Part shown: positions 27,364-39,376 of the stretch, in pieces
Numbering within the stretch: the first letter of the stretch is position 1
Layout: every line of letters starts with the position of its first letter
Assembly: GCF_029961155.1 (NCBI RefSeq)
Contig: NZ_JASBRH010000001.1
Location: 1 to 64,000 of the forward strand
Length of the DNA stretch: 64,000 nucleotides
DNA from: Pontibacterium granulatum
GTDB taxonomy: Bacteria; Pseudomonadota; Gammaproteobacteria; Pseudomonadales; Balneatricaceae
Direction: 5' to 3'
Position numbers and translations under genes: made by a program
The notes under the pieces: model-generated
Told to the model about the DNA's origin: nothing
Database searches by the model: none
The model's input: only the letters and a program-made list of their open reading frames with translations

Positions 27364-30300
27364 TTAACCAACCCAAACGCGTGCATTACGGAACATACGC
27401 ATCCATGCACCGTCCTCATCCCATGCGTCCGGCGCCCAGGAATTCTGCAGGGCACGGAAGACACGCTCTGGGTGCGGCATCATGATGGTCACACGACCAT
27501 CCGCAGAGGTCACACCGCTGATACCGTCCGGAGAGCCATTCGGGTTAGCAGGGTAGGTTGTGGTTACCTTGCCGTAGTTATCCACATAGCGCAGTGCAAC
27601 CGCACCGCTGCCCTGCAGACCTGCCAGGTGCGCTTCGTCTTTAAACTCCGCACGACCTTCACCGTGTGCTACCGCAATCGGCATGCGCGAGCCCTGCATC
27701 CCCTGCAGGAAGATGGAGTTACTCTCCTGTACTTCAACCATCGCTACACGAGCTTCGAACTGCTCTGACTGGTTACGTACGAAGTGTGGCCACAGGTCGG
27801 TACCCGGAATCAGCTCATGCAGGTTGGACAGCATCTGACAGCCGTTACAGATACCCAGTGCGAAAGTGTCTTCACGGTTGAAGAAACTCTGGAACTGGTC
27901 ACGTGCGCGGCTGTTGAACAGGATGGACTTCGCCCAGCCTTCACCCGCCCCCAGTACGTCGCCGTAGGAGAAGCCACCACACGCCACAAGACCTTTGAAT
28001 TCGTCCAGCTCGCGACGACCTTCCAGAATGTCACTCATGTGCACGTCAACCGCATCGAAACCTGCGCGATCAAATGCCGCGGCCATCTCGATCTGACCGT
28101 TAACACCCTGTTCACGCACGATTGCCATCTTCGGACGGCTGCCGGTCTGGATAAACGGCGCTGCCACATCCTCGTTAATGTCGTAGCTCAGCTCTGCGTG
28201 TAACCCCGGATTTTCTACATCCAGCAGCGCGTCAAACTCCTGCTTCGCACACTCAGAGTTATCACGCATCGCCTGGATCTGGTAGGAGGTTTCCGCCCAC
28301 CAGCGTTGCAACTGTACACGGCTCTCCGCGTAGATCTCTTCGTCGTCGAAGTGAACACAGATCTGATCGTCTTCGTTCGGGGAACCAATCACTTTCGCGA
28401 TCTCACCCAGCCCCGCTGCGTTCAGCTCTGTCAGGACCTGTTCGGTGTTTTCACGTTTCACCTGCACCACTGCACCCAGCTCTTCTGCGTACAGGGCTGC
28501 CGCGAATTCGCTGCTGTCAGCAGCCAGCATATCCAGGTTCAGATCAATACCGGTGCGACCGGCAAATGCCATCTCCGCCACCGTGGTGAACAGACCACCG
28601 TCGGCACGGTCGTGGTAAGCCAGCAGCAGATCCTGTGTGTTCAGTTCCTGAACCGCAGCAAAGAATGCCGCCAGCTGTTCAGGGCTATCCACATCCGGCA
28701 CATCCTGGCCCACTTCGTTGTATACCTGAGCCAGCGCAGACAGACCCAGACGGTTCTGGCCGCTACCGAGATCCAGCAGGATCAGGTCGGTTTCACCCAG
28801 GTCGGTACGCAGCTGCGGCGTCAGTGTCTTACGTGCATCGGTCACCGGCGCGAAACCGGAGATGATCAGGGACATCGGCGCAGTTACAGACTTGTCTTCA
28901 CCGTTGTCGTTCCACACGGTACGCATGGACATGGAGTCCTTACCGACCGGGATGGTGATACCCAGCTGTGGACAGAGTTCCATACCCACCGCTTTAACGG
29001 TGTCGTACAGTTTTTCGTCTTCGCCCGGGTGTCCGGCTGCACACATCCAGTTTGCCGACAGTTTGATGTCGTTGATCTGCTTGATCGGCGCAGATGCCAG
29101 GTTGGTGATGGTTTCACCAATCGCCATACGACCGGACGCAGGGGAGTCCACCAGCGCCAGTGGGGTACGCTCACCCATCGCCATCGCTTCACCGGCGTAA
29201 GTATCGTAAGAAGACGTTGTGACGGCGCAGTTCGCTACAGGCACCTGCCATGGACCAACCATCTGGTCGCGGGCAACGGTACCGGTAATGGAGCGGTCAC
29301 CGATGGTGATCAGGAAGGACTTGGATGCTACTGCAGGCAGCTTCATTACACGCTCTGCCGCATCTTTCAGATCGATTGCAGACGCGTCAAATGCTGGCAC
29401 TTCGTAGGTCTTACGTTCTACGGAACGGTGCATTTTTGGTGGCTTGCCGAACAGTACGCTCATCGGCAGGTCAACCGGCTTGTTCTCAAAATGAGTGTCA
29501 CCCAGGGTCAGGTGATGCTCTTCGGTTGCTTCACCCACAATCGCGTATGGGCAACGTTCACGGGCACAGATCGCTTCGAAACGCGCCAGATCCTTGGGCT
29601 CAACCGCCATAACGTAGCGTTCCTGCGCTTCGTTACACCAGATCGCCAGCGGGGACATGCCCGGCTCGTCGTTATTGACATTACGCAGCTCGAAGTTACC
29701 GCCACGGTTGCCGTCTTTTACCAGCTCAGGGAACGCGTTGGACAGACCACCCGCGCCCACGTCGTGGATAAAGGCAATTGGGTTCTCATCACCCTGCTGC
29801 CAGCACTGGTCGATCACTTCCTGACAGCGACGCTCCAGTTCCGGGTTGTCACGCTGTACAGAGGCAAAATCCAGGTCTGCAGAGGAGGTACCGGAGGACA
29901 TGGAAGACGCCGCACCACCACCCAGGCCGATCTGCATTGCAGGACCACCCAGACAGATCAGTTTGGCACCAACAGCGATATCACCTTTTTCTACGTGCTC
30001 GCCACGGATGTTACCCAGACCACCAGCGATCATGATCGGCTTGTGGTAACCACGCACCTCTTCGCCAGCCGCACCGTTCACCTTCTGTTCGAAGGTACGG
30101 AAGTAACCGGTCAGCGCCGGACGACCAAATTCGTTGTTAAATGCCGCACCACCGATCGGACCTTCGATCATGATGTCCAGTGCGCTGACGATACGGTCTG
30201 GTTTGCCGTACTTGGACTCCCATGGCTGCTCAAAGCCCGGGATATTCAGATCGGATACGGTGAAACCGGTCAGACCCGCTTTTGGTTTGGAACCTTTACC

Positions 30301-31266
30301 GGTCGCACCTTCATCACGGATCTCACCACCGGAACCGGTCGCTGCACCCGAGTGCGGAGCGATCGCGGTTGGGTGGTTATGGGTCTCCACCTTCATCAGA
30401 ATGTGGATATCTTCTTCGTTGTAGCCGTACTGCTTGGTTTCCGAATTAGGGAAGAAACGACCCGCTTTGGCACCCACAATTACGGATGCGTTGTCCTTGT
30501 ACGCGGACAGAACGTTGTCACCGCCCTGCTCGTAGGTGTTCTTGATCATACCGAACAGGGACTTCTCCTGTGCTTCCCCATCGATATCCCAAGAGGCGTT
30601 GAAGATCTTGTGGCGGCAGTGCTCGGAGTTAGCCTGCGCAAACATCATCAATTCAACGTCGGTTGGATTACGCCCCAGCTCGTTAAAGCTGGCTACCAGG
30701 TAATCGATCTCGTCTTCCGCCAGCGCCAGACCCAGCGCAGTATTCGCTGTTTCCAGTGCAGCACGGCCACCGCCCAGAATATCCACAGTGGTCAGCGGTG
30801 CCGGAGATTCCTCCACAAACAGGGCAGATGCCGCGTCGATGCCTGGCAGAACCGCTTCAACCATACGGTCATACAGCTCAGCAACAATTGCATCCTGTGC
30901 GGCTTGATCCAGATCGCCGGATGCCTGAATATAGTACGCCACGCCGCGCTCGAGACGCTTTACACTGCTCAGGCCACAGTTGTGGGCGATGTCAGTTGCT
31001 TTGGAAGACCAAGGAGAGATAGTGCCCGGGCGGGGAACAACCAGGAATAGCTGGCCGGCAGGTTCTTCAACGTCAGCTTTTGGTCCGTAGCGCAGGATGC
31101 GGTCCAATACCTGTTGTTCGTCTGCTGATAGGTCCTGCTCCAAATCCGCAAAGTGCATGAACTCGCTGTACAGTGCTGTAACAGCAGGAACTTTGGACTG
31201 GAGAGCAGACAGCAGCTTTTCGTGACGGAAAGCAGAAAGAGCAGGTGCTCCACGCAATGCTAGCAT
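27364..31266 (-). CDS. purL: Phosphoribosylformylglycinamidine synthase
   Basis: A 1300-residue single-chain FGAM synthase of the large gammaproteobacterial type. It has an N-terminal PurS-like part, two ATP-grasp-like halves ([21 protein letters not shown] near residue 292; [11 protein letters not shown] in the second) and a C-terminal glutaminase with the nucleophile in [10 protein letters not shown] and a catalytic His-Glu near the end. It converts FGAR to FGAM in purine synthesis. It is monocistronic, divergent from mltF. Confidence 0.98.
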   Translation of the reverse strand: MLALRGAPALSAFRHEKLLSALQSKVPAVTALYSEFMHFADLEQDLSADEQQVLDRILRYGPKADVEEPAGQLFLVVPRPGTISPWSSKATDIAHNCGLSSVKRLERGVAYYIQASGDLDQAAQDAIVAELYDRMVEAVLPGIDAASALFVEESPAPLTTVDILGGGRAALETANTALGLALAEDEIDYLVASFNELGRNPTDVELMMFAQANSEHCRHKIFNASWDIDGEAQEKSLFGMIKNTYEQGGDNVLSAYKDNASVIVGAKAGRFFPNSETKQYGYNEEDIHILMKVETHNHPTAIAPHSGAATGSGGEIRDEGATGKGSKPKAGLTGFTVSDLNIPGFEQPWESKYGKPDRIVSALDIMIEGPIGGAAFNNEFGRPALTGYFRTFEQKVNGAAGEEVRGYHKPIMIAGGLGNIRGEHVEKGDIAVGAKLICLGGPAMQIGLGGGAASSMSSGTSSADLDFASVQRDNPELERRCQEVIDQCWQQGDENPIAFIHDVGAGGLSNAFPELVKDGNRGGNFELRNVNNDEPGMSPLAIWCNEAQERYVMAVEPKDLARFEAICARERCPYAIVGEATEEHHLTLGDTHFENKPVDLPMSVLFGKPPKMHRSVERKTYEVPAFDASAIDLKDAAERVMKLPAVASKSFLITIGDRSITGTVARDQMVGPWQVPVANCAVTTSSYDTYAGEAMAMGERTPLALVDSPASGRMAIGETITNLASAPIKQINDIKLSANWMCAAGHPGEDEKLYDTVKAVGMELCPQLGITIPVGKDSMSMRTVWNDNGEDKSVTAPMSLIISGFAPVTDARKTLTPQLRTDLGETDLILLDLGSGQNRLGLSALAQVYNEVGQDVPDVDSPEQLAAFFAAVQELNTQDLLLAYHDRADGGLFTTVAEMAFAGRTGIDLNLDMLAADSSEFAAALYAEELGAVVQVKRENTEQVLTELNAAGLGEIAKVIGSPNEDDQICVHFDDEEIYAESRVQLQRWWAETSYQIQAMRDNSECAKQEFDALLDVENPGLHAELSYDINEDVAAPFIQTGSRPKMAIVREQGVNGQIEMAAAFDRAGFDAVDVHMSDILEGRRELDEFKGLVACGGFSYGDVLGAGEGWAKSILFNSRARDQFQSFFNREDTFALGICNGCQMLSNLHELIPGTDLWPHFVRNQSEQFEARVAMVEVQESNSIFLQGMQGSRMPIAVAHGEGRAEFKDEAHLAGLQGSGAVALRYVDNYGKVTTTYPANPNGSPDGISGVTSADGRVTIMMPHPERVFRALQNSWAPDAWDEDGAWMRMFRNARVWVG

Positions 31267-31374
31267 GTTTTTTACAAGCCTCTTGAAGGTTGCCGGGCAA
31301 GCCGTGGTTACAGGAGAAAATTAGGCGGTAATTTTACCCGAAAGACCCCTAGGGATACCAGAAATAGCGCGCTT

Positions 31375-32838
31375 ATGTTGTATGACTTTAAACGCAAGAA
31401 GGACATCATTGATCTGATCGGCATACTGATCCTGCTGATCATTCCGGCGCTCATTGGCTATAACAGCAAAACCGAGCTGCAAGCGATCCGTGAATCCGGC
31501 AGCCTGAAGCTGGTAACCCTCAACACACCCAGCACTTACTTCCTGGAGAAAGGCCAACCAGCAGGTTTCGAATATGAACTCGCCAAGGCCTTTGCCGATC
31601 ACATCGGCGTTTCGCTGGAAATCATTGTCGCCCCCAGTTTCAGCGACCTGTTCACCCTGGTTAAAAACCGCGATGCCGATATCGCTGGCGCCAACCTGAC
31701 CATTACACCGCAACGCCAGGAAAGCTTCGCGTTTTCGCCCTCCTACCTGCATACCAGCTCTGCGCTGATCTACCGGATCAAGCAAGGCAGTCCGGCCCCG
31801 AAAAAGCTGGAATCGGTGATCGGTCAAACCATCGTTGTCCCCACCAACAGCAGCCACATCGACGTTCTTAAGAAGCTCAAGGCCGAGAATCCGGAGCTGA
31901 CCTGGCAGGAAAGCGATGAACCCGCCATCGACCTACTGGAACAGGTGCACGAGCGCAAGGTGGACTTCACCGTGATGGACGAAGTCACCTATAACTCGCA
32001 GAGTTCCTATTTCCCGGGCGTAAATAAAAGCATGCTGCTAAACAAACCTCAGCCGCTGGCCTGGATGTACTCCCCGCATCCCGATGACTCACTGAAACAC
32101 GCACTCGAGCGCTTCTTTGCCAAAGAGAGTACGTTGGCGCTGATTGAGCAGCTTAAGACCAAGTACTTTCAGAGAGAAAACCGCCTCAATTTCTTCGACA
32201 CCATCACCTTCCGCAATCAGATGGAAACCCGTTTCCCCAAGCTGGAAGCCTACTTCCATGACGCGGAGGCCGAAACCGGCATCAACTGGCAACTGTTAGC
32301 CGCCATCGCGTATCAGGAATCCCACTGGAACCGCAAAGCGGTGTCCCCAACCGGCGTACGCGGCATCATGATGCTAACCCGGGCGACCGCAAAAGAGATG
32401 GGCATTAAGAACAGGACCAATGCGGAACAAAGCATTCGTGGCGGCGCACGTTATTTAAAGAAGGTGATCGCAAAGATACCGGAGCGTATTCAAGGAGAGG
32501 ACCGTATCTGGTTTGGATTGGCCAGCTACAACGTGGGTTACGGCCATCTGGAAGACGCCCGCATCCTGACCCAACGCGCCGGCAAGAATCCGGATAAATG
32601 GAAAGATGTACGTGAATTCCTACCTCTTCTCACCAAACCCCGCTACTACAAGACGGTTAAACGCGGGTATGCACGTGGTTATGAGCCCGTCATCTACGTA
32701 AAAAATATCCAACGTTACCTAGATCTGATTCGCTGGGAATTTCAACTACGCCAAATGCGCGAGGCCAGCAAACAAGGCCCCTTGCCGGATAGCAGCCAAA
32801 GCGCCAGCTCAATCAAGGAAGCCCCACTCACACTCTAG
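31375..32838 (+). CDS. mltF: Membrane-bound lytic murein transglycosylase F
   Basis: A 487-residue two-domain protein. An N-terminal hydrophobic segment (about residues 11-27) anchors or exports it. Residues about 38-265 form a periplasmic solute-binding (SBP_bac_3) domain that in Pseudomonas senses muropeptides. Residues about 290-450 are the SLT catalytic domain, with the glutamate in AYQESHWNRKAVSPTGVRG. It cleaves glycan strands to anhydromuropeptides. The pairing with purL in divergent orientation is conserved in Escherichia and Pseudomonas. Confidence 0.95.
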   Translation: MLYDFKRKKDIIDLIGILILLIIPALIGYNSKTELQAIRESGSLKLVTLNTPSTYFLEKGQPAGFEYELAKAFADHIGVSLEIIVAPSFSDLFTLVKNRDADIAGANLTITPQRQESFAFSPSYLHTSSALIYRIKQGSPAPKKLESVIGQTIVVPTNSSHIDVLKKLKAENPELTWQESDEPAIDLLEQVHERKVDFTVMDEVTYNSQSSYFPGVNKSMLLNKPQPLAWMYSPHPDDSLKHALERFFAKESTLALIEQLKTKYFQRENRLNFFDTITFRNQMETRFPKLEAYFHDAEAETGINWQLLAAIAYQESHWNRKAVSPTGVRGIMMLTRATAKEMGIKNRTNAEQSIRGGARYLKKVIAKIPERIQGEDRIWFGLASYNVGYGHLEDARILTQRAGKNPDKWKDVREFLPLLTKPRYYKTVKRGYARGYEPVIYVKNIQRYLDLIRWEFQLRQMREASKQGPLPDSSQSASSIKEAPLTL

Positions 32839-32843
32839 GCCAC

Positions 32844-33380
32844 TTAAGAGGCGGGATTTTTTTCCGCGTTTTCCCGTGCCGCCTGCTTCGCTGCTTTTTT
32901 CTCTGCACGGCGCTGCTGAAAAAAGCGGCTGATGCGTTCGCTGCAGCACTCGGCCAGCACTCCACCAACCGCTTCGACACGGTGATTCATCCAGGGCTGC
33001 TCAAACACCTGCCCGTTACTGCACACCGCACCGGACTTAGGCTCGGTCGCACCGTAGACCACCCTGCGAATGCGGGCATGAATGATTGCACCTGCGCACA
33101 TGGTACAGGGCTCTATCGTTACGTAGAGATCAGCATCCACCAAGCGGTAGTTCTCCACTTTCTGTGCCGCCGTACGTAGCGCCATGATCTCCGCGTGGGC
33201 GGTCGGGTCATGACCACTGATCGGGTGATTCCAGCCCTCACCTATCACTTCACCATCCAGCACAACTACCGCCCCCACGGGCACCTCTCCCACCTCAGCA
33301 GCACTTTCAGCCAACACAAGCGCACGACGCATCCAATGCTCATCCAACTGTCGCTGCACCTCAACTCTATTTGTTTCCAT
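32844..33380 (-). CDS. tadA: tRNA-specific adenosine deaminase
   Basis: A 178-residue zinc deaminase. The catalytic motif is HAEIMAL and the zinc cysteines are in PCTMCAGAI. It converts A34 to inosine in tRNA-Arg(ACG), an essential step. The ATG at 33380 is used; one TTG codon more lies in frame upstream. The C terminus is a lysine/alanine-rich tail. It converges with mltF with 5 bases between the stops, which is the common arrangement. Confidence 0.95.
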   Translation of the reverse strand: METNRVEVQRQLDEHWMRRALVLAESAAEVGEVPVGAVVVLDGEVIGEGWNHPISGHDPTAHAEIMALRTAAQKVENYRLVDADLYVTIEPCTMCAGAIIHARIRRVVYGATEPKSGAVCSNGQVFEQPWMNHRVEAVGGVLAECCSERISRFFQQRRAEKKAAKQAARENAEKNPAS

Positions 33381-33611
33381 CAAAACCGCCTAAATCAACC
33401 AGACATTGCCGCCTACATTGAGCACATATTATGACAAATCACGTGCTGAGTTATGCATAGATGCACCGTCTTCCAGCCCTATTCCATCAACCACAGCAGA
33501 CCTTCCCGCACACATCATTGCCCACAATACTTTAGAAAAAGCTTAACCATACGGTTGCAAAACCAAACGGCCAATCCAATACTTAGATACGAAACCCACT
33601 CGGAGTCTCTG

Positions 33612-33911
33612 ATGTTCAAGATTCTCGTCACGACAAGCCTGTTGTTTCTGGCCGCTGTAAGCCTCCCTGTCAGCACCACTAACAGCCATCCACCTTTGTA
33701 TCTTAGTGGTGATATGGCGCCGGATTCATCGATCACCAATGTAGACACCGACGATGATAGTGACATACCTGACCACTGGTTTCTCAAATCGGGATTCACA
33801 CCTTGGCATCAGCACCCAACGCCATGGGTCTCTCTCGTTTTGCACCGCAGGCTCCATGCCCAAACATTAAGTCTCCACCCCATCCGCGCCCCACCGGAAT
33901 CCCTGATTTGA
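33612..33911 (+). CDS. Small putative secreted protein of unknown function
   Basis: A 99-residue frame. Residues 1-22 look like a signal peptide (MFKILVTTSLLFLAAVSLPVS). The middle has an acidic patch (NVDTDDDSDIPDHWFLKSG) that resembles the start of thrombospondin type 3 or calcium-binding repeats (DxDxDxxxD with a following DxW). The rest is proline- and histidine-rich with no match I recognise, and its last 40 residues could be out of frame. GGAG stands 7 bases before the ATG. It could be a truncated exported protein. The 231 bases before it, from tadA, show nothing clear. Confidence 0.45.
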   Translation: MFKILVTTSLLFLAAVSLPVSTTNSHPPLYLSGDMAPDSSITNVDTDDDSDIPDHWFLKSGFTPWHQHPTPWVSLVLHRRLHAQTLSLHPIRAPPESLI

Positions 33912-34027
33912 TCGGATTATGCCAAGCAAGCTACATCCATTTTGACACTTGCAAACGGCACCAATCACACACCATATCAGCAACTTCTACAGCTAAATTT
34001 TGGTACAACGTATCAGGGGATTTAACC

Positions 34028-34585
34028 ATGAAAAACCTCAACCTCTACCAGACCACCGACATCGACAAGCTGGCAACACCCTCCGAAAGCCAGGAGCTTA
34101 CTCTAGACTCGCCCGCACTGGCATTCTTCACAGATTTCGCATCAACAACACCTCAAGTCATCGAAGACACCACCGCGGCAGTTGATGTTCAATGGATGAT
34201 GCAAAAAGCACATGTACGCATGAAACTCGTGGTAAATGCAGATGACCAATTTCTTGGTGTCATCAGCAGCGATCATTTGAGTGAACGCCGATTGGTACAA
34301 AAAATCTCGGAGGGGCTTAAGCGAGAAGAGATTTCCGTATCAGAACTTATGGTTTTAAAAACTGATCTAAAGGCACTCGACTACGACGAGGTCTCCCGCG
34401 CAACGATTCGTGAGGTGGTCGAGACACTGAAAGACTGGGGTGAACAACACTGTTTGGTAATCGACCAGACCACACACCATATCCGGGGCATTTTCTCCGC
34501 CAGTGACATATCCCGTAAGCTACGCTTACCTATTGATATTCAAGGACCACCGAGTTTCTATAACGTTTTTCTGGCAAAACACTAA
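34028..34585 (+). CDS. CBS-domain protein
   Basis: A 185-residue protein with one CBS pair. The first CBS (about residues 52-90) includes VRMKLVVNADDQFLGVISS and the second (about 125-172) includes QHCLVIDQTTHHIRGIFSASDISRKL. There is no catalytic or membrane part. CBS pairs usually bind adenine nucleotides; the partner is unknown. It lies near guaBA but on the other strand. AGGGGA precedes the ATG at 34028. Longer in-frame starts upstream overlap the small secreted protein and are less likely. Confidence 0.85.
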   Translation: MKNLNLYQTTDIDKLATPSESQELTLDSPALAFFTDFASTTPQVIEDTTAAVDVQWMMQKAHVRMKLVVNADDQFLGVISSDHLSERRLVQKISEGLKREEISVSELMVLKTDLKALDYDEVSRATIREVVETLKDWGEQHCLVIDQTTHHIRGIFSASDISRKLRLPIDIQGPPSFYNVFLAKH

Positions 34586-34594
34586 CGTCCACAC

Positions 34595-34618
34595 AAGCGG
34601 GTGTTGCCGCCCGCTTTT
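34595..34618 (+). terminator. Terminator after the CBS gene
   Basis: AAGCGGG and CCCGCTT form a 7-bp stem followed by TTTT, starting 10 bases after the stop. Confidence 0.75.
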
Positions 34619-34619
34619 C

Positions 34620-34653
34620 AAAAAAAACCCATTGTTTCCAATGGGTTTTTTTT
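34620..34653. terminator. Bidirectional terminator before guaA
   Basis: An A-run, CCCATT, GTTTCC loop, AATGGG and a run of eight T. It serves guaA on the minus strand and backs up the CBS terminator on the plus strand. Confidence 0.88.
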
Positions 34654-34692
34654 CAACTCTAGGGATCGGTATCTGCTAGATCAGACGCCCGA

Positions 34693-36273
34693 TCACTCCC
34701 ACTCAATCGTTGCAGGTGGCTTAGAGCTCACATCGTAAGTCACACGGGATACGTGTGGAATCTCATTGATGATGCGACTGGATACAGTTTCCAGCAGCTC
34801 GTATGGCAGGTGCGCCCAACGCGCGGTCATGAAGTCGATGGTTTCTACGGCACGCAGTGCAATTACGTACTCGTAACGACGACCATCGCCCACAACACCT
34901 ACGGACTTAACCGGCAGGAATACAGCAAATGCCTGGCTGGTTTTGTGATACCAATCAGCGTTGTGCAGCTCTTCGATGAAGATCGCATCCGCTTCACGCA
35001 GGATATCCGCGTACTCTTTCTTCACTTCACCCAGGATACGCACGCCCAGGCCCGGACCCGGGAATGGGTGACGGTAAACCATATCGTACGGCAGACCCAG
35101 TTCCAGACCGATCTTACGCACTTCATCTTTGAACAGTTCGCGCAGCGGCTCAACCAGTTCAAACGCCATATCTTCCGGCAAACCACCTACGTTGTGGTGA
35201 GACTTGATCACGTGTGCCTTACCGGTCTTCGCCGCAGCAGATTCGATCACATCCGGGTAGATAGTACCCTGAGCCAGGAAGTTAACGTCTTGCAGCTTAC
35301 CGGCTTCGTCATCAAACACTTCGATGAAAGTGTTACCGATGATCTTACGCTTCTTCTCAGGGTCATTTTCACCACCCAGGCGTCCCAGGAACAGCTCTTC
35401 CGCATCAGCACGGACCACGCGAACGCCCATGTTCTTAGCGAACATGTCCATCACCTGATCACCTTCGTTCTTACGCAGCAGGCCATTGTCTACAAACACA
35501 CAGGTCAGTTGGTCACCGATCGCCTTGTGCAGCAGTGCTGCAACAACGGAGGAATCCACACCGCCGGACAGACCCAGCAGCACCTTCTGATTACCCACCT
35601 GCTCACGCACTTTTTCGATCAGATCAGCGATGATATTTGCCGGGTTCCACAGTGCTTCGGTTGCACAGATATCACGTACGAAACGCTCCAGAATACGACC
35701 ACCTTGTTTGGTGTGAGTCACTTCCGGGTGGAACTGTACACCGTAGAAGTTTTTCTCCGGATGACACATCGCTGCGATTGGAGCAGAGTCAGTAGACGCG
35801 ATGATACCGAAACCTTCCGGCAGCTCGGTGACCTTGTCACCGTGGCTCATCCATACATCCAGCAGCAGGGAGCCGTTGTTCGCCAAGTGATCTTCAATAC
35901 CTTCCAGCAAACGGCTTGGGCTGTCGCTCAGGCGCACCTGCGCGTAACCGAATTCACGCTTGTTGGAGGTTTCTACCTTACCGCCCATCTGCGCCGCCAT
36001 GGTCTGCATGCCGTAGCAGATACCCAGTACCGGAACACCCAGCTCAAATACCACCTCAGGCGCGCGAGGAGACTCACCCTCTGTTACAGACTCAGGGCCA
36101 CCCGCCAGGATGATACCTTTCGGATTAAAATCACGAATCTCCTGTTCATCCAGGTCCCAGGCGTAAATCTCACAATAAACACCAATCTCACGTACACGGC
36201 GCGCAATCAGCTGAGTGTACTGGGAACCAAAATCCAGAATCAGAATGCGTTGAGCATGAATATCTTGTGTCAT
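34693..36273 (-). CDS. guaA: GMP synthase (glutamine-hydrolysing)
   Basis: A 526-residue enzyme of standard length. The N-terminal glutaminase has the nucleophile in [12 protein letters not shown] and the His-Glu pair in QFHPEV. The synthetase has the PP-loop [19 protein letters not shown], and the C-terminal dimerisation domain ends in PATIEWE. It makes GMP from XMP. It follows guaB with 80 bases between, containing a hairpin. Confidence 0.98.
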   Translation of the reverse strand: MTQDIHAQRILILDFGSQYTQLIARRVREIGVYCEIYAWDLDEQEIRDFNPKGIILAGGPESVTEGESPRAPEVVFELGVPVLGICYGMQTMAAQMGGKVETSNKREFGYAQVRLSDSPSRLLEGIEDHLANNGSLLLDVWMSHGDKVTELPEGFGIIASTDSAPIAAMCHPEKNFYGVQFHPEVTHTKQGGRILERFVRDICATEALWNPANIIADLIEKVREQVGNQKVLLGLSGGVDSSVVAALLHKAIGDQLTCVFVDNGLLRKNEGDQVMDMFAKNMGVRVVRADAEELFLGRLGGENDPEKKRKIIGNTFIEVFDDEAGKLQDVNFLAQGTIYPDVIESAAAKTGKAHVIKSHHNVGGLPEDMAFELVEPLRELFKDEVRKIGLELGLPYDMVYRHPFPGPGLGVRILGEVKKEYADILREADAIFIEELHNADWYHKTSQAFAVFLPVKSVGVVGDGRRYEYVIALRAVETIDFMTARWAHLPYELLETVSSRIINEIPHVSRVTYDVSSKPPATIEWE

Positions 36274-36300
36274 CTACTGTCACTCCAGTGGAGTATCTAA

Positions 36301-36336
36301 AAACGAAAATGGGGCGGTTTTACACCACCCCATTGA
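36301..36336 (-). terminator. Hairpin between guaB and guaA
   Basis: On the minus strand AATGGGGTGG pairs with CCGCCCCATT, followed by TTCGTTTTT. It is a terminator or attenuator inside the guaBA operon and may set guaA below guaB, or guaA may have its own promoter. Confidence 0.7.
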
Positions 36337-36353
36337 TCATAATGGATAATTAT

Positions 36354-37853
<1,500 letters not shown>

Positions 37854-37864
37854 TTAAGAGCGGA

Positions 37865-37893
37865 ATTATACAGCCATTAGACTTTTTGCTCAA
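37865..37893 (-). promoter_or_regulatory. Sigma-70 promoter of guaBA
   Basis: On the minus strand TTGAGC (37888-37893), 17 bases, TATAAT (37865-37870). It lies about 42 bases before the guaB start. The -10 is perfect; the -35 matches four of six. Confidence 0.8.
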
Positions 37894-38023
37894 TCAATCC
37901 TGACCAATCCGCAACGATAAATTCACGATCTGTATGCTGCGCTCATTCGATGACAGCAGTATAACGATTGAAAGAAAATCTCAGGCGCTGAAGCGGCATC
38001 AAAGTTGGTTTAAGATGGGCGCT

Positions 38024-39376
38024 ATGTATAACGATAATCCCAACACCACTCGCGCCATCTCCGTTTCCGAACTAAACAAGCAGGCTCGTTCGCTGCTGGA
38101 GCGCTCCTTCCTGATGATCAGTGTAGAGGGGGAGCTTTCAAATTTCGTCCGCCCCAGCTCCGGCCACTGGTATTTCACCTTGAAAGACGACAAGGCCCAG
38201 GTACGCTGCGCCATGTTCCGCAACCGCAGCCAGTTCCTGAAATACCAGCCCAAGAACGGCGATCGTGTACTCGTGCGGGCCAAGGTCAGTCTGTACGAGG
38301 GACGCGGCGACTTCCAGTTGATCTGCGATTACATGGAAGAAAGTGGTTCCGGTCGTCTGCAACAGGCCTACGAAGAACTAAAAGCCCGGCTGCACCGCGA
38401 AGGCCTGTTCGACAACCAGCATAAAAAACCGCTGCCGAGCCACCCGGCGCATATCGGGATTATCACCTCCCCCACCGGGGCCGCCATCCACGATATCCTC
38501 ACAGTAGTGAAGCGTCGCTTCCCAGGCCTTCCTGTCACACTGTACCCCACCGCGGTGCAGGGTGAAGAAGCGATTACACAGATAGAACGCGCAATTGAAC
38601 TGGCTAACCGCCACAACATCTGCGATGTGTTAATCGTTGGCCGTGGTGGCGGCTCACTGGAAGATCTGTGGGCCTTCAACGAAGAGCGCGTTGCCCGCGC
38701 AGTATTCAACAGCCGGATTCCGGTGATCAGTGCCGTGGGTCACGAAGTAGATGTGGTCATAACCGATTTTATCGCCGATGTGCGCGCACCGACCCCATCC
38801 GCTGCGGCCGAGATGGTGAGTCCTGACCAGCACACATTGCAGCTGCGCCTGAATCAGGCGAAACAGCGCCTGGCATCGCAACTCAAGCGCCAGCTCTATT
38901 TCCGTCGGGAACGGCTAGTGGCACTGCGCGCCCGTCTGCGCCATCCTGGCGACCAGCTACGCCAGCAGGCCCAACGACTGGACGACCTGGAACAACGCAT
39001 GCAACGGGCAATGCTGCGTAAACTCAGCGACCGTCAAACCCGCCTGCAGCACTTACAACAGCGCCTGCAGAACCAACAACCGAGTCAGCAGATCCGTCGC
39101 TATCGCCAGCAAGTGGTTCAATATCAGCACCAGCTACAGCAACTGCTCCAGGCGCGGTTGAGGCAAGCCCGAATGGAACTTAAAGCCCAGGCCGAGCGTC
39201 TCCATGCGGTAAGCCCTCTCGCTACTTTGGATCGAGGTTATGCCATCGTGCAGGACGAAAACGGAAAAGTGCTGCAGGACAGCCAGCAGGTAAAGGTGGG
39301 CGAACAGATTCAGACACGCCTGCAGAAAGGACGACTGCAGTGTACCGTTGACCAGATAATTACGGAGAATTGTTAA
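38024..39376 (+). CDS. xseA: Exodeoxyribonuclease VII large subunit
   Basis: A 450-residue protein. The N-terminal OB fold contains ISVSELNKQARSLLERSF and VEGELSNFVRPSSGHWYFTL. The catalytic domain has VGRGGGSLEDLWAFNEE and GHEVDVVITDFIADVRAPTPSAAAE. A long coiled coil (about 280-400) rich in Q, R and L holds the small subunits. It digests single-stranded DNA with XseB. The start could be ATG 38015 or 38024; both are in frame and neither has a strong ribosome site. A frame extension to 37934 is unlikely. The gene is divergent from guaB, as in E. coli. Confidence 0.94.
   Translation: MYNDNPNTTRAISVSELNKQARSLLERSFLMISVEGELSNFVRPSSGHWYFTLKDDKAQVRCAMFRNRSQFLKYQPKNGDRVLVRAKVSLYEGRGDFQLICDYMEESGSGRLQQAYEELKARLHREGLFDNQHKKPLPSHPAHIGIITSPTGAAIHDILTVVKRRFPGLPVTLYPTAVQGEEAITQIERAIELANRHNICDVLIVGRGGGSLEDLWAFNEERVARAVFNSRIPVISAVGHEVDVVITDFIADVRAPTPSAAAEMVSPDQHTLQLRLNQAKQRLASQLKRQLYFRRERLVALRARLRHPGDQLRQQAQRLDDLEQRMQRAMLRKLSDRQTRLQHLQQRLQNQQPSQQIRRYRQQVVQYQHQLQQLLQARLRQARMELKAQAERLHAVSPLATLDRGYAIVQDENGKVLQDSQQVKVGEQIQTRLQKGRLQCTVDQIITENC

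Noticed and set aside
28306-31050. 914-codon plus-strand frame opposite purL
   Set aside because: Antisense to a clear PurL; the residues (His, Arg, Gln and Cys rich) show no family features. Long antisense frames are common opposite biased codons.
34753-36300. 515-codon plus-strand frame opposite guaA, and the similar 444-codon frame opposite gyrA (18014-19348)
   Set aside because: Both mirror well-conserved genes, have no ribosome site and no recognisable domain.
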